From NCBI GenBank assembly GCA_052032225.1, contig JBPEWY010000015.1:1-25920 (forward strand): a stretch of DNA of 25,920 bases, read 5' to 3'. The notes under the pieces were generated by a model that was not told the DNA's origin, did not search any database, and saw only the letters and a program-made list of their open reading frames with translations. Below are positions 7,967-15,534 of this stretch, one piece after another. Numbering within the stretch: the stretch's first letter is position 1; each line of letters opens with the position of its first letter. The DNA is from JBPEWY01 sp052032225 (GTDB taxonomy: Bacteria; Bacteroidota; Bacteroidia; Flavobacteriales; Flavobacteriaceae). The position numbers and the translations under genes were made by a program.

Positions 7967-9121
7967 GTGCAAAACCCTGTATATATACACAGTATAGCTT
8001 CAGTTTCTCCTTTCGGAAAAACTTTAGAAGAAGCATATCAACAATATACTCAAAAAAAGCATTGTTTTCAACAGATACACACTTTAGATAGTGCTGTTTG
8101 GGCAGCTACTTTACCTGAAGACACAAAACAAGAAGTCTTAAAATTAAAAGATAGAGAACGGGTTTACAGGCATTTAGATAATACGGTTTTGTATGCTATG
8201 TACGTAGCCGAAAAGGCTGTACAGCAGGCAAATTGGCAAAATCAATTAAACTTTGGGGTTAATATTGGTTCTTCTAGAGGAGCTACACAGCTTTTAGAAT
8301 CTTACTTTAATGACTTTTATTCGGGGAAAAGAGTTTCTGTGCAGGCATCGCCTTCTACAACTTTAGGTAATGTAGCATCTTGGGTGGCGCATCATGTGCA
8401 AACTAAAGGTCCGGAAATTAGTCATTCTATCACTTGCTCTACAGCTTTACATGCTATGTTAAATGGTATAGCTTGGTTAGAAAGTGGTATGAGTGATGCG
8501 TTTTTAGTGGGTGGCACAGAAGCAGCAATTACACCGTTTACGTTGGCGCAAATGCAAGCGCTTCAAATTTATTCTAAAATAGAAAATGCTACGTATCCAT
8601 GTTTGGCTTTAGACTGCACTAAAGCTGAAAACACTATGATTTTAGGCGAAGCTGCTTCGGTTGCTTGTATCTCTAAAAGCTCAGAAAATGCACTTGCAAA
8701 AATTGTTGGTATTGGGTATGCTACAGAGCCTCTTAAACATGGGTCTTCTATTTCTACAGATGCTGTTTGCTTTCAACGTTCAATGGCAATGGCAATGCAA
8801 AATCACGATACAAAAAGCATAGATGTAATTATTACACATACCCCAGGAACAATTATGGGAGATAAAGCAGAGCTAGAAGCCATTAAAAAAACGTTTAAAA
8901 ATTATATTCCAGCATTAACTACTAATAAATGGCAATTAGGCCATACTTTTGCAGCCAGCGGAATGTTAAGTATAGAAATGGCTATACTAATGCTGCAAAA
9001 GCAAACATTTTTTGAGGTGCCTTATTTACAAGACACCAAAAAACCAGAGAAAATAGAGAAGATATTGGTTAATGCAGTCGGTTTTGGCGGAAATGCAGTT
9101 TCTATTTTACTCTCAATCTAA
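7967..9121 (+). CDS. FabF-type beta-ketoacyl synthase in the biotin cluster
   Basis: The 384-residue protein begins at a GTG and has the thiolase fold of KAS I/II enzymes. The full catalytic triad is present: Cys157 in ITCSTALHAM, His291 in ITHTPGTIMGD and His326 in WQLGHTFAASG. The closing NAVGFGGNAVSILL is typical of the family. It is shorter than FabF (about 410 residues) and divergent from it, so it is unlikely to be the housekeeping condensing enzyme. Its place between bioA and bioB suggests that it makes or extends the pimeloyl chain needed by BioF; no bioC or bioH lies in the window. That role is inference from position. The known cluster-encoded synthase BioZ is FabH-like and lacks this two-histidine triad, so this would be a different solution. 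A role in another acyl pathway is also possible. Confidence 0.8.
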   Translation: MQNPVYIHSIASVSPFGKTLEEAYQQYTQKKHCFQQIHTLDSAVWAATLPEDTKQEVLKLKDRERVYRHLDNTVLYAMYVAEKAVQQANWQNQLNFGVNIGSSRGATQLLESYFNDFYSGKRVSVQASPSTTLGNVASWVAHHVQTKGPEISHSITCSTALHAMLNGIAWLESGMSDAFLVGGTEAAITPFTLAQMQALQIYSKIENATYPCLALDCTKAENTMILGEAASVACISKSSENALAKIVGIGYATEPLKHGSSISTDAVCFQRSMAMAMQNHDTKSIDVIITHTPGTIMGDKAELEAIKKTFKNYIPALTTNKWQLGHTFAASGMLSIEMAILMLQKQTFFEVPYLQDTKKPEKIEKILVNAVGFGGNAVSILLSI

Positions 9122-9131
9122 TATTAATTGC

Positions 9132-9139
9132 TATTTTTG
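9132..9139 (+). promoter_or_regulatory. -7 box of bioB (TATTTTTG)
   Basis: TATTTTTG matches TAnnTTTG and lies 27 bases before the bioB ATG, in the 45-base gap after the ketosynthase gene. No -33 TTG is seen at the right distance. Confidence 0.45.
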
Positions 9140-9166
9140 AACTTTAAATTCTTGAAACATTAGAGT

Positions 9167-10264
9167 ATGAGCGAGATTAGACACAATTGGACCAAAGAAG
9201 AGATTTTAGAAATTTACAACAAACCTTTAATGGAGCTGCTTTACGAAGCAGCCACGGTTCACAGAAAATACCATGATCCCAACACGGTTCAGGTGTCTAC
9301 TTTACTATCTATAAAAACAGGTGGTTGTCCGGAAGATTGTGGTTATTGTCCGCAAGCAGCCAGATATCATACAGATATTGAGGGTAACGATTTAATGACA
9401 GTACAGCAAGTAAAAGCGCAAGCCTTACGTGCTAAAGCAGCCGGGAGTTCTAGAGTTTGCATGGGTGCTGCTTGGAGAAATGTAAAAGACGGTCCGGAGT
9501 TTGAACAAGTTTTAGAAATGGTTAGAACCATTAATAAACTCGAAATGGAAGTTTGCTGTACCCTTGGGATGCTTACCGAAAACCAAGCTAAGCGCTTGGC
9601 AGAAGCAGGGTTATATGCTTATAATCATAACTTAGACACCTCAGAAGAATACTATAAAGAAATCATTTCTACCAGAGGATATGAAGACCGATTAAAAACC
9701 ATTGAAAACGTTCGTAAAACAAACGTAACGGTTTGTAGTGGTGGTATTATTGGTATGGGAGAAAAACTAGAAGATAGAGCAGGAATGTTAGTAGCATTAG
9801 CTACTTTAGACCCTCAACCGGAATCTGTACCAATAAATGCTCTTGTAGCTGTTGATGGGACTCCGTTAGAAGACCAAAAACCGGTAGAAATATGGGATAT
9901 GATTAGAATGGTAGCTACTACCAGAATAGTAATGCCAAAAACGCAAGTAAGACTCTCTGCCGGAAGAACTCAAATGAGTAGAGAAGGACAAGCAATGTGC
10001 TTTTTTGCCGGTGCTAATTCTATTTTTGCAGGTGATAAACTCCTAACTACACCTAACCCGGATGTAAATGAAGACATGAAAATGTTCGAGTTGCTTGGGT
10101 TAAAACCACAAAAGCCTTTTGTTAAAAAAGAGCAACCAAAAACAGTTGAAGCATCTGAGTCTCAATATCAGCCCCTTGGCGAAAAACCAAAATGGTCTAG
10201 GCCAAACCATACCATAGAGCGCAACGAAATGGCCAAAGCTAAAGCCAAAACGGCTAAAAGCTAA
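9167..10264 (+). CDS. bioB: Biotin synthase
   Basis: BioB is a radical-SAM enzyme that inserts sulfur into dethiobiotin to form biotin. The 365 residues carry the [4Fe-4S] motif CPEDCGYC (Cys54, 58, 61). The [2Fe-2S] cluster ligands Cys98, Cys130 and Cys190 and the arginine in VRLSAGRTQ (Arg262) are also present. After the core ends around residue 310 there is a lysine- and proline-rich tail of about 50 residues, with KPKWSRPNHTIERNE and an end in AKAKAKTAKS. This makes it longer than the E. coli enzyme (346). I associate a similar tail with other flavobacterial BioB proteins; its role is unknown. With bioFDA nearby, the four conserved late biotin steps are all encoded here. Confidence 0.97.
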   Translation: MSEIRHNWTKEEILEIYNKPLMELLYEAATVHRKYHDPNTVQVSTLLSIKTGGCPEDCGYCPQAARYHTDIEGNDLMTVQQVKAQALRAKAAGSSRVCMGAAWRNVKDGPEFEQVLEMVRTINKLEMEVCCTLGMLTENQAKRLAEAGLYAYNHNLDTSEEYYKEIISTRGYEDRLKTIENVRKTNVTVCSGGIIGMGEKLEDRAGMLVALATLDPQPESVPINALVAVDGTPLEDQKPVEIWDMIRMVATTRIVMPKTQVRLSAGRTQMSREGQAMCFFAGANSIFAGDKLLTTPNPDVNEDMKMFELLGLKPQKPFVKKEQPKTVEASESQYQPLGEKPKWSRPNHTIERNEMAKAKAKTAKS

Positions 10265-10297
10265 ACATAAACCGGCAATTTGTAACAAACCTATTGC

Positions 10298-10305
10298 TAA
10301 CTTTG
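10298..10305 (+). promoter_or_regulatory. -7 box of the cupin gene (TAACTTTG)
   Basis: TAACTTTG matches TAnnTTTG. A TTTG at 10279-10282 lies 15 bases upstream, slightly closer than usual. The predicted leader contains AAAAGG about seven bases before the TTG start, an unusually SD-like purine run for this genome. Confidence 0.45.
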
Positions 10306-10324
10306 TGGTTTTAAAAGGTACGCT

Positions 10325-11194
10325 TTGAAACTAAATTTACAGCAAATACCTCGCGTTAAAAACATTTCTAAAGAAGCGTTTTTAACGAATTATTTTAAGC
10401 CTCAAAAACCGGTTGTAATAGAGCGGTTTATTGAGGATTGGCCCGCTTATACCAAGTGGAGCTTAGATTATATGAAAGAGGTTGCAGGGCATAAAACGGT
10501 ACCATTATATGATGATAGGCCTGTAGATTACAAAGACGGTTTTAACGAGCCTCATGCTAAAATGAAAATGAGCGAGTATATAGACTTGCTTAAGAAAGAA
10601 CCCACTAAATACCGTATTTTTTTGTGGAATATTTTAAAAGAAGTTCCGGAGCTCCAAAATGATTTCTCTTACCCCGATTTTGGTCTAAAACTAATGAAAG
10701 GACTACCAATGTTATTTTTTGGAGGAAGAGATTCATATACTTTTATGCATTACGATATAGATTTGGCTAATATTTTTCATTTTCATTTTGAAGGAAAAAA
10801 GCAATGCATATTATTTGATCAATCCCAAAGCGATTACCTTTATAAAATACCACACTCTCTTATTACCAGAGAAGATATAGATTTTACAAACCCTGATTTT
10901 TCTAAATGGCCTGCTTTACGTAACGCAAAAGGATATGTTACAGAACTAAATCATGGCGAAGTTTTGTACATGCCCGAAGGGTATTGGCATTATATGCGTT
11001 ATGTAACTCCAGGGTTTTCAATGAGTTTAAGAGCGTTAGCACGAAACCCAAAAAATTTAGCTAAAGCAATTTATAATGTTCTTGTAATGAGAAATTTAGA
11101 TAATGTAATGAGAAGAGTAAAAGGACAAAAGTGGATTGACTGGAAAAACGAACAAGCTATAATTAGAACGCACGCAAAAAACAATATAGCTTAA
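10325..11194 (+). CDS. JmjC-like cupin (Cupin_8) protein, probable Fe(II)/2-oxoglutarate dioxygenase
   Basis: The 289-residue protein begins at TTG; the next in-frame ATG is 49 codons in and would remove conserved sequence. The opening (FLTNYFKPQKPVVIERFIEDWPA) is the usual start of JmjC/Cupin_8 proteins. The metal motif is visible as HYD (His142, Asp144) in FMHYDIDLANIFHFHFEGKK and the distal histidine in MPEGYWHYM (His222). GEVLYMPEGYWH matches the family pattern GDxLYxPxxWWH. Relatives hydroxylate proteins or small molecules; the substrate here is unknown. It has its own -7 box and ends exactly where the convergent recX stop begins, with no spacer. A functional link to bioB is not shown. 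Confidence 0.78.
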   Translation: MKLNLQQIPRVKNISKEAFLTNYFKPQKPVVIERFIEDWPAYTKWSLDYMKEVAGHKTVPLYDDRPVDYKDGFNEPHAKMKMSEYIDLLKKEPTKYRIFLWNILKEVPELQNDFSYPDFGLKLMKGLPMLFFGGRDSYTFMHYDIDLANIFHFHFEGKKQCILFDQSQSDYLYKIPHSLITREDIDFTNPDFSKWPALRNAKGYVTELNHGEVLYMPEGYWHYMRYVTPGFSMSLRALARNPKNLAKAIYNVLVMRNLDNVMRRVKGQKWIDWKNEQAIIRTHAKNNIA

Positions 11195-11671
11195 CTATTG
11201 GCAAAGCTCGTTTACTTTTTGGTAAACCAAATGAGGTTCCCAACCTCTGTATAATAAATAATCTGCTAATTTCTTTTTTCGTTTAAGCTTGTTCGGCTCC
11301 CTTAGTTGTGCAGCTTTTTTGTTAGCTAGTTCATTAAAAGTTTTTAGGTAAGTTGCTTCTGAAATTAATTTAAAAGCAGCATCTATATTATACTTTGAAA
11401 TATTACGTTGTTTAAGCTCTCGTGTTAAGCGTAATCTACCCCATTTTTTTGTAGAAAACTTTCCCAAAACAAATTCTTTGGCAAATCGCTCCTCATTTAA
11501 ATAATTATTATTAATTAAATGTACAACAATATGGTTTATAGCTTCCGGAATCATGTTCATTTGCTGTAGTTTAGCTACAACTTCTTTGTGGCAACGCTCT
11601 TGGTATGCGCAATAATACTCTAGCTTAGCAATAGCTTCCTGTACTGTATATGTTTTGCTTTTAGATTGCAT
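11195..11671 (-). CDS. recX: Regulatory protein RecX
   Basis: RecX binds RecA filaments and limits recombinase activity. The 158-residue, strongly basic helical protein has the family pattern: YTVQEAIAKLEYYCAYQERCHKEV near the start, NYLNEERFAKEFVLGKFSTKKWGRLRLTRELKQRNI in the middle (the most conserved RecX block, FAxxxxxxxxxxxGxxxIxxELxxKGI) and DYLLYRGWEPHLVYQKV at the end. The last block repeats the three-helix unit with the RGF/RGW signature. recA is not in the window. The gene lies downstream of rng on the same strand but beyond the rng terminator, so it needs its own promoter; TACTTTTA at 11692-11699 (minus) is a near match to the -7 box. Confidence 0.85.
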   Translation of the reverse strand: MQSKSKTYTVQEAIAKLEYYCAYQERCHKEVVAKLQQMNMIPEAINHIVVHLINNNYLNEERFAKEFVLGKFSTKKWGRLRLTRELKQRNISKYNIDAAFKLISEATYLKTFNELANKKAAQLREPNKLKRKKKLADYLLYRGWEPHLVYQKVNELCQ

Positions 11672-11710
11672 AGCAATTAAAAATTCTGGTATAAAAGTAA
11701 CTAAATAAAA

Positions 11711-11738
11711 AAAGCCACAAACAACAGTTTGTGGCTTT
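11711..11738 (-). terminator. Terminator of the RNase E/G gene
   Basis: A perfect 12-pair stem (AAAGCCACAAAC with GTTTGTGGCTTT) surrounds a four-base loop. On the minus strand it is followed by a T-run (A-run at 11704-11713). It starts six bases after the rng stop and separates rng from recX. Confidence 0.9.
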
Positions 11739-11743
11739 ATATA

Positions 11744-13288
11744 TTAGTTTAGAATTTTACCGGTTTTATCTTTAAAACGGTATTCTAAGTATGTGTAAGC
11801 ATCGCGTGGTAAAACTTTTACCCATTTTTTATATTCTAAAAACCATTTAGAACGTATAGATGGAAAACCTTTAGTAAGGTAAGCAGCAATAAAAGGATGC
11901 GCGTTTAATACAATTCCTTTTTTGTGCTCATTGTTTTTAATAATTCTGTCTAAATCTGCACTTATTTTTTGGATTAAGACAATCGGAGCTTCAATCTCTC
12001 CGTTTCCGCTTGGGTTTTCTTCGCGGGTTTTAATATTCATCTCTGGTCTAACACGTTGTCTTGTAATCTGAACAAGGCCAAACTTGCTGGGAGGTAATAT
12101 TTTATGTTTGGCTCTGTCGTCTTTCATTTCTTCTTTTAGGTGGTTGTATAGTGTTTTCCTGTTTTCAGGATTAACCATATCTATAAAATCAACCACAATA
12201 ATTCCGCCCATATCTCTTAGGCGTAACTGTCTGGCAATTTCTGTAGCGGCCAACAAATTAACCTCTAACGCTGTTTCTTCTTGATTTTTTGCTTTGTTAG
12301 ATCGGTTTCCGCTATTTACATCTATTACATGAAGGGCTTCGGTATGTTCTATTACCAAATACGCACCCTTACTCATAGATACTGTTTTGCCAAAAGAAGT
12401 TTTAATTTGTCTTTCTATACCAAACTTCTCAAAAATAGGGATTGAAGATTCGTATAGTTTAACGATAGATTCTTTCTCGGGTGCAATGTTTTGCAAATAA
12501 TCTTTTATTTGGTAGTAAAGCGTTTCATCGTCTACATGAATTCCGGTAAAGGTATCGTTAAAAACGTCTCGTAAAATAGAGGAAGCTCTATTTAATTCGC
12601 TTAATACTTTAGACGGATGAGGCGCTTTATATAATTTTTTACACATGTTATTCCAGCGAGACAATAAGTGCTGAAGATCTTTGTCTAGTTCTGCAACTTT
12701 TTTGCCTTCTGCTACGGTACGAACAATAATACCAAAGCCTTTTGGTTTAATGCTTTTCACCAATCGTTTTAAGCGATCTTTTTCTTCTTTGCTTTCTATT
12801 TTTTGCGAAACAGAAACACGTTCAGAAAAAGGTACTAAAACAATGTATCTACCCGGAATAGAAAGCTCTGAGCTTATTCTGGGTCCTTTGGTAGATATAG
12901 GCTCTTTTACTATTTGTACCAGTATAGACTGATTGGCTTTTAAAACATCGTTTATATTGCCATTCTTGTCTATGTCTTCCTCAAAAGGGAAGTTTTTTAA
13001 TGAGTAATCTTTTAGTTTACCTGTGCTTACACGTTTTACGAATTTTAACAAGGTAGATAATTGCGGACCTAAATCATGATAATGTAAAAAGGCATCTTTA
13101 TCATATCCAACATTAACAAAAGCAGCATTTAAACCGGAAACTGGCTTGCGTACTTTAGCTAATAAGATATCGCCTACATTAAAGTCGCTACTATCTTCTT
13201 CCTTGTGTAATTCTATTAGTTTTCCATCTTTTAATAAGGCAAAATCAACGTCAGAGGAACCAGCTCTTACAATTAATTCTTTATTCAC
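11744..13288 (-). CDS. rng: Ribonuclease E/G family endoribonuclease
   Basis: This 514-residue protein fits RNase G length and contains only the catalytic half of RNase E. It begins at GTG. An S1 RNA-binding domain occupies about 38-130 (VGDILLAKVRKPVSGLNAAFVNVG). The RNase H-like domain carries the Mg-binding aspartates Asp323 in HVIDVNSGN and Asp367 in IIVVDFIDM, and ITRQRVRP follows. The Zn-link CPxC motif that joins dimer halves in the E. coli enzymes is missing; at its expected place (about 420-435) there is TREENPSGNGEIEAP, and Cys216 is the only cysteine I see. The enzyme matures rRNA and degrades mRNA. It lies downstream of the small basic protein and HU genes but behind a terminator, with a leader of over 100 bases. 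Confidence 0.93.
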   Translation of the reverse strand: MNKELIVRAGSSDVDFALLKDGKLIELHKEEDSSDFNVGDILLAKVRKPVSGLNAAFVNVGYDKDAFLHYHDLGPQLSTLLKFVKRVSTGKLKDYSLKNFPFEEDIDKNGNINDVLKANQSILVQIVKEPISTKGPRISSELSIPGRYIVLVPFSERVSVSQKIESKEEKDRLKRLVKSIKPKGFGIIVRTVAEGKKVAELDKDLQHLLSRWNNMCKKLYKAPHPSKVLSELNRASSILRDVFNDTFTGIHVDDETLYYQIKDYLQNIAPEKESIVKLYESSIPIFEKFGIERQIKTSFGKTVSMSKGAYLVIEHTEALHVIDVNSGNRSNKAKNQEETALEVNLLAATEIARQLRLRDMGGIIVVDFIDMVNPENRKTLYNHLKEEMKDDRAKHKILPPSKFGLVQITRQRVRPEMNIKTREENPSGNGEIEAPIVLIQKISADLDRIIKNNEHKKGIVLNAHPFIAAYLTKGFPSIRSKWFLEYKKWVKVLPRDAYTYLEYRFKDKTGKILN

Positions 13289-13302
13289 TCTGAATCAATT
13301 TT

Positions 13303-13331
13303 TATCCACCCCAAACAAAAGGTGTGGGATA
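13303..13331 (-). promoter_or_regulatory. Possible leader hairpin upstream of the RNase E/G gene
   Basis: On the minus strand TATCC (13327-13331) pairs with GGATA (13303-13307). The stem continues imperfectly through CACACC and GGGGTG around a U-rich loop, ending 14 bases before the GTG start. RNase E is known to regulate itself through its own leader in E. coli; a similar role here is only a suggestion. Confidence 0.3.
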
Positions 13332-13410
13332 GATGGATTAAACAATATTTTCACAGGTTTTTTACGACCCGGCGAAACTTTTTAAAGTTTCTATTTCAAT
13401 GAACGTTAAA

Positions 13411-13443
13411 AAGAAAAAGTAGTTGTACTAACTACTTTTTCTT
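13411..13443 (-). terminator. Perfect inverted repeat overlapping the end of the small basic protein gene
   Basis: AAGAAAAAGTAGTT (13411-13424) and AACTACTTTTTCTT (13430-13443) match over all 14 pairs around a five-base loop. A further T-rich run follows on the minus strand. The upstream arm contains the last codons (His-Lys-Lys-Lys-stop) of the small gene, so coding and terminator sequence are shared. The stem is AT-rich, so strength is uncertain. Confidence 0.6.
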
Positions 13444-13521
13444 GTGGCGGTTAGCTCTTCTTCTTTTTTTACGCTTGTGCGTGGCTACCTTATGTCTTTT
13501 TCTTTTCTTACCACTTGGCAT
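13432..13521 (-). CDS. 29-residue arginine/lysine-rich protein, AURKAIP1/COX24-like
   Basis: ATG at 13519-13521 to TAG at 13432-13434 encodes 29 residues beginning MPSGKKRKRHKVATHKRKKR and ending RRANRHKKK. More than half of the residues are Lys, Arg or His and there is no acidic residue. I recognise this as a conserved tiny protein of Bacteroidota that is annotated with the AURKAIP1/COX24 domain, a family related to a mitochondrial small-subunit ribosomal protein. A ribosome-bound role is likely but inferred. It sits between the HU gene and rng, all on the minus strand. The gap to HU is only 24 bases, so it is probably co-transcribed with HU. Confidence 0.8.
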   Translation of the reverse strand: MPSGKKRKRHKVATHKRKKRRRANRHKKK

Positions 13522-13545
13522 GAGTGTATATTTTTAAATTAATAA

Positions 13546-13845
13546 TTACTTAGTTTCTTTAACTTCTACATTTGTTTTTACGCTCTCTACAAACACTTTA
13601 GCAGGTTTAAAAGCAGGAATGTTGTGAGCAGGTATTTTTATGGTAGTATTTTTAGAAATGTTTCTACCGGTTTTCTCTGCTCTGGTTTTAATAATAAAGC
13701 TTCCAAAACCTCTTAAATACACGTTGTCACCACTTTCCAACGAGCTCTTAACTTCTTCCATAAACGATTCAACAGTTGCTTGAACATCTCCTTTCTCCAT
13801 GCCAAGCTTTTCTGAAATTCTCGCTACGATATCTGCTTTCGTCAT
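13546..13845 (-). CDS. HU/IHF-family DNA-binding protein
   Basis: This 99-residue protein has the HU fold: helical MTKADIVARISEKLGMEKGDVQATVESFMEEV, the turn LESGDNVYLRGFGSF and a beta arm around TGRNISKNTTIKIPAHNIPAFKPAK. HU-type proteins bend and compact DNA as dimers. The arm tip is ISKNTTIKIP, where HU usually has NPQTGEEI and IHF NPKTGE. The motif AHNIPAFKPAK (for xxxPxFKPGK) and a nine-residue acidic and basic tail after it follow the flavobacterial pattern. The sequence does not decide between HU and IHF. A good -7 box lies about 44 bases upstream. Confidence 0.93.
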   Translation of the reverse strand: MTKADIVARISEKLGMEKGDVQATVESFMEEVKSSLESGDNVYLRGFGSFIIKTRAEKTGRNISKNTTIKIPAHNIPAFKPAKVFVESVKTNVEVKETK

Positions 13846-13888
13846 TTTTTCTTGTTGTTTTATTTAACTATTATATTTTTAGGGGTTG

Positions 13889-13896
13889 CAAATATA
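13889..13896 (-). promoter_or_regulatory. -7 box of the HU gene (TATATTTG on minus)
   Basis: The complement of 13889-13896 reads TATATTTG, an exact TAnnTTTG match. The predicted leader is about 40 bases. It probably also drives the small basic protein gene. Confidence 0.6.
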
Positions 13897-13978
13897 TAAA
13901 TTAATTACACAAGTTATTCGCTAAAGAACTTAATTTTAACTATATAACTTGTAAAGGTTGGTAATTATTTCATTTAGA

Positions 13979-15016
13979 ATGGTTTTTTCTAAAACACTTA
14001 TTAATTGGTACCAAAAAAACAAGCGTAATTTACCTTGGAGAGAAACTAAAAACCCCTATAAAATATGGCTTTCAGAGATAATGCTACAACAAACTAGAGT
14101 AGCACAAGGATTGCCTTATTATTTAAAGTTTATAGAAGCTTTTCCTACTGTTTTTGATCTTGCAAACGCATCAGAAGATACTGTTTTAAAATTGTGGCAA
14201 GGGCTTGGGTATTACACAAGAGCCAGAAACTTACATGCTACCGCAAAAGAAATTGCATTTAATAAAAAAGGTGTTTTCCCAGACACTTATAAAGACCTTA
14301 TAAAGTTAAAAGGAGTTGGTGATTATACAGCCAGTGCCATAGCTTCAATTTGTTTTAATGAGCCTAAAGCAGTTGTAGATGGTAATGTATATCGTGTTTT
14401 AGCTAGATACTTTGGAGTTTCCATTCCTATAAACTCAACAGAAGGGCAAAAATACTTTAAAGCATTAGCACAAGAGGTTATAGACAGTAAAGACCCTGCA
14501 ACATATAACCAAGCCATAATGGAGTTTGGAGCACGACAGTGTACACCTAAAAACCCTAATTGTACAGATTGTGTACTTAAAACCAGCTGTAAAGCACTTG
14601 CCGATAAGATGGTGAATAAGCTGCCGGTTAAACAAAAAAAAGTAAAAGTTACGCCCAGGTATTTTAATTATTTTGTGCCTGTAGATTCTGCAAACAAAAC
14701 CATATTACAACAAAGAAAACAAAAAGGAATTTGGTATAAGTTATATGAGTTTCCATTAGTAGAAACCGTATCAACCATTTCGTTAAAAGAGGCTCAAGAG
14801 CATGCGTTACAACTTAATTTAAATTTAAACGGAGCAAAAATTTATCAATTTAATAAAGAGCCCATAGTACATAAATTATCACATCAGCATTTACATACAA
14901 CTTTTTGGGTTGTACATTTGCAAAAAGAATTAGCCAACGGAATTTCATGGCAAGAAATTAAAAGCTATGCTGTTCCTGTTTTAATAGCAAATTTTATAGA
15001 AGATTTTGGTTTTTAG
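13979..15016 (+). CDS. mutY: A/G-specific adenine glycosylase MutY
   Basis: MutY removes adenine mispaired with guanine or 8-oxoguanine. The 345 residues show the catalytic glutamate in LSEIMLQQT (Glu33), the helix-hairpin-helix LKGVGDYTASAIASI, the catalytic aspartate in VVDGNVYRV (Asp134) and four [4Fe-4S] cysteines in the canonical C-x6-C-x2-C-x5-C spacing (Cys188, 195, 198, 204). The C-terminal part from about 215 (VTPRYFNYFVPV and LHTTFWVVHL) is the NUDIX-like domain that reads 8-oxoG. The frame opens upstream at a TTG (13958), but the first ATG gives the standard start MVFSKTLINWYQ. The gene heads a plus-strand run with ssb, gldE and gldD, an order also known near gldDE in Flavobacterium. 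Confidence 0.96.
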   Translation: MVFSKTLINWYQKNKRNLPWRETKNPYKIWLSEIMLQQTRVAQGLPYYLKFIEAFPTVFDLANASEDTVLKLWQGLGYYTRARNLHATAKEIAFNKKGVFPDTYKDLIKLKGVGDYTASAIASICFNEPKAVVDGNVYRVLARYFGVSIPINSTEGQKYFKALAQEVIDSKDPATYNQAIMEFGARQCTPKNPNCTDCVLKTSCKALADKMVNKLPVKQKKVKVTPRYFNYFVPVDSANKTILQQRKQKGIWYKLYEFPLVETVSTISLKEAQEHALQLNLNLNGAKIYQFNKEPIVHKLSHQHLHTTFWVVHLQKELANGISWQEIKSYAVPVLIANFIEDFGF

Positions 15017-15018
15017 AA

Positions 15019-15041
15019 GTACTATAATTTTAGTACATTTG
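15019..15041 (+). promoter_or_regulatory. ssb promoter: -7 box TACATTTG with overlapping inverted repeat
   Basis: TACATTTG (15034-15041) matches TAnnTTTG, 22 bases before the ssb ATG. GTACTA (15019-15024) and TAGTAC (15031-15036) form an inverted repeat that overlaps the -7 box, a place suited to a repressor. Since ssb is often part of a damage response, a LexA-like site is conceivable, but I know no matching motif for this phylum. Confidence 0.4.
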
Positions 15042-15063
15042 ATATAATAGAACAAAAGAAAAT

Positions 15064-15510
15064 ATGAGTGGAACACTAAATAAAGTAATGTTAATTGGCC
15101 ATTTAGGAGACGATGTAAAACTACACTATTTTGATGATAGAAATTGTATAGGGAGATTTCCGTTGGCCACTAACGAAACCTATGTTAACAAACAAACACA
15201 AGAACGTGTAACCAATACAGAATGGCACAATATTGTTGTTAGAAACAAAGCTGCAGAAATTTGCGAAAAATACCTTAAAAAAGGAGATAGAGTTTACGTT
15301 GAAGGAAGAATAAAAACCAGACAATGGCAGGCAGACGATGGTACTACAAGATATTCTACAGAAATTCATGTAACCGATTTTACGTTTTTAACAGATAAAC
15401 CCAATAAAGAAATGGCTCAGCCAACACAGCCTAAACAAGAAGAGCCAAAACCTAATGTAGAGCCACAGGCAAACTCGGCTGTAGAAGAAGATGACGATTT
15501 GCCATTTTAA
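15064..15510 (+). CDS. ssb: Single-stranded DNA-binding protein
   Basis: SSB coats single-stranded DNA during replication, repair and recombination. The 148-residue protein has an OB fold over about 1-112 (MSGTLNKVMLIGHLGDDVKL, then TEWHNIVVRNKAAEICEKYL and GDRVYVEGRIKTRQW). A proline-, glutamine- and glutamate-rich linker follows. The acidic tip is EEDDDLPF, the partner-binding tail (DDDIPF in E. coli). Repair partners such as PriA and RecO dock on this tail in other bacteria. It lies between mutY and gldE with gaps of 47 and 24 bases. Confidence 0.97.
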   Translation: MSGTLNKVMLIGHLGDDVKLHYFDDRNCIGRFPLATNETYVNKQTQERVTNTEWHNIVVRNKAAEICEKYLKKGDRVYVEGRIKTRQWQADDGTTRYSTEIHVTDFTFLTDKPNKEMAQPTQPKQEEPKPNVEPQANSAVEEDDDLPF

Positions 15511-15534
15511 TGATGTCTAACCAAAATTAATGCA

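Noticed and set aside
13958..13978. TTG start for mutY seven codons before the ATG
   Set aside because: The added residues are not typical of MutY, and the ATG gives the standard N terminus.
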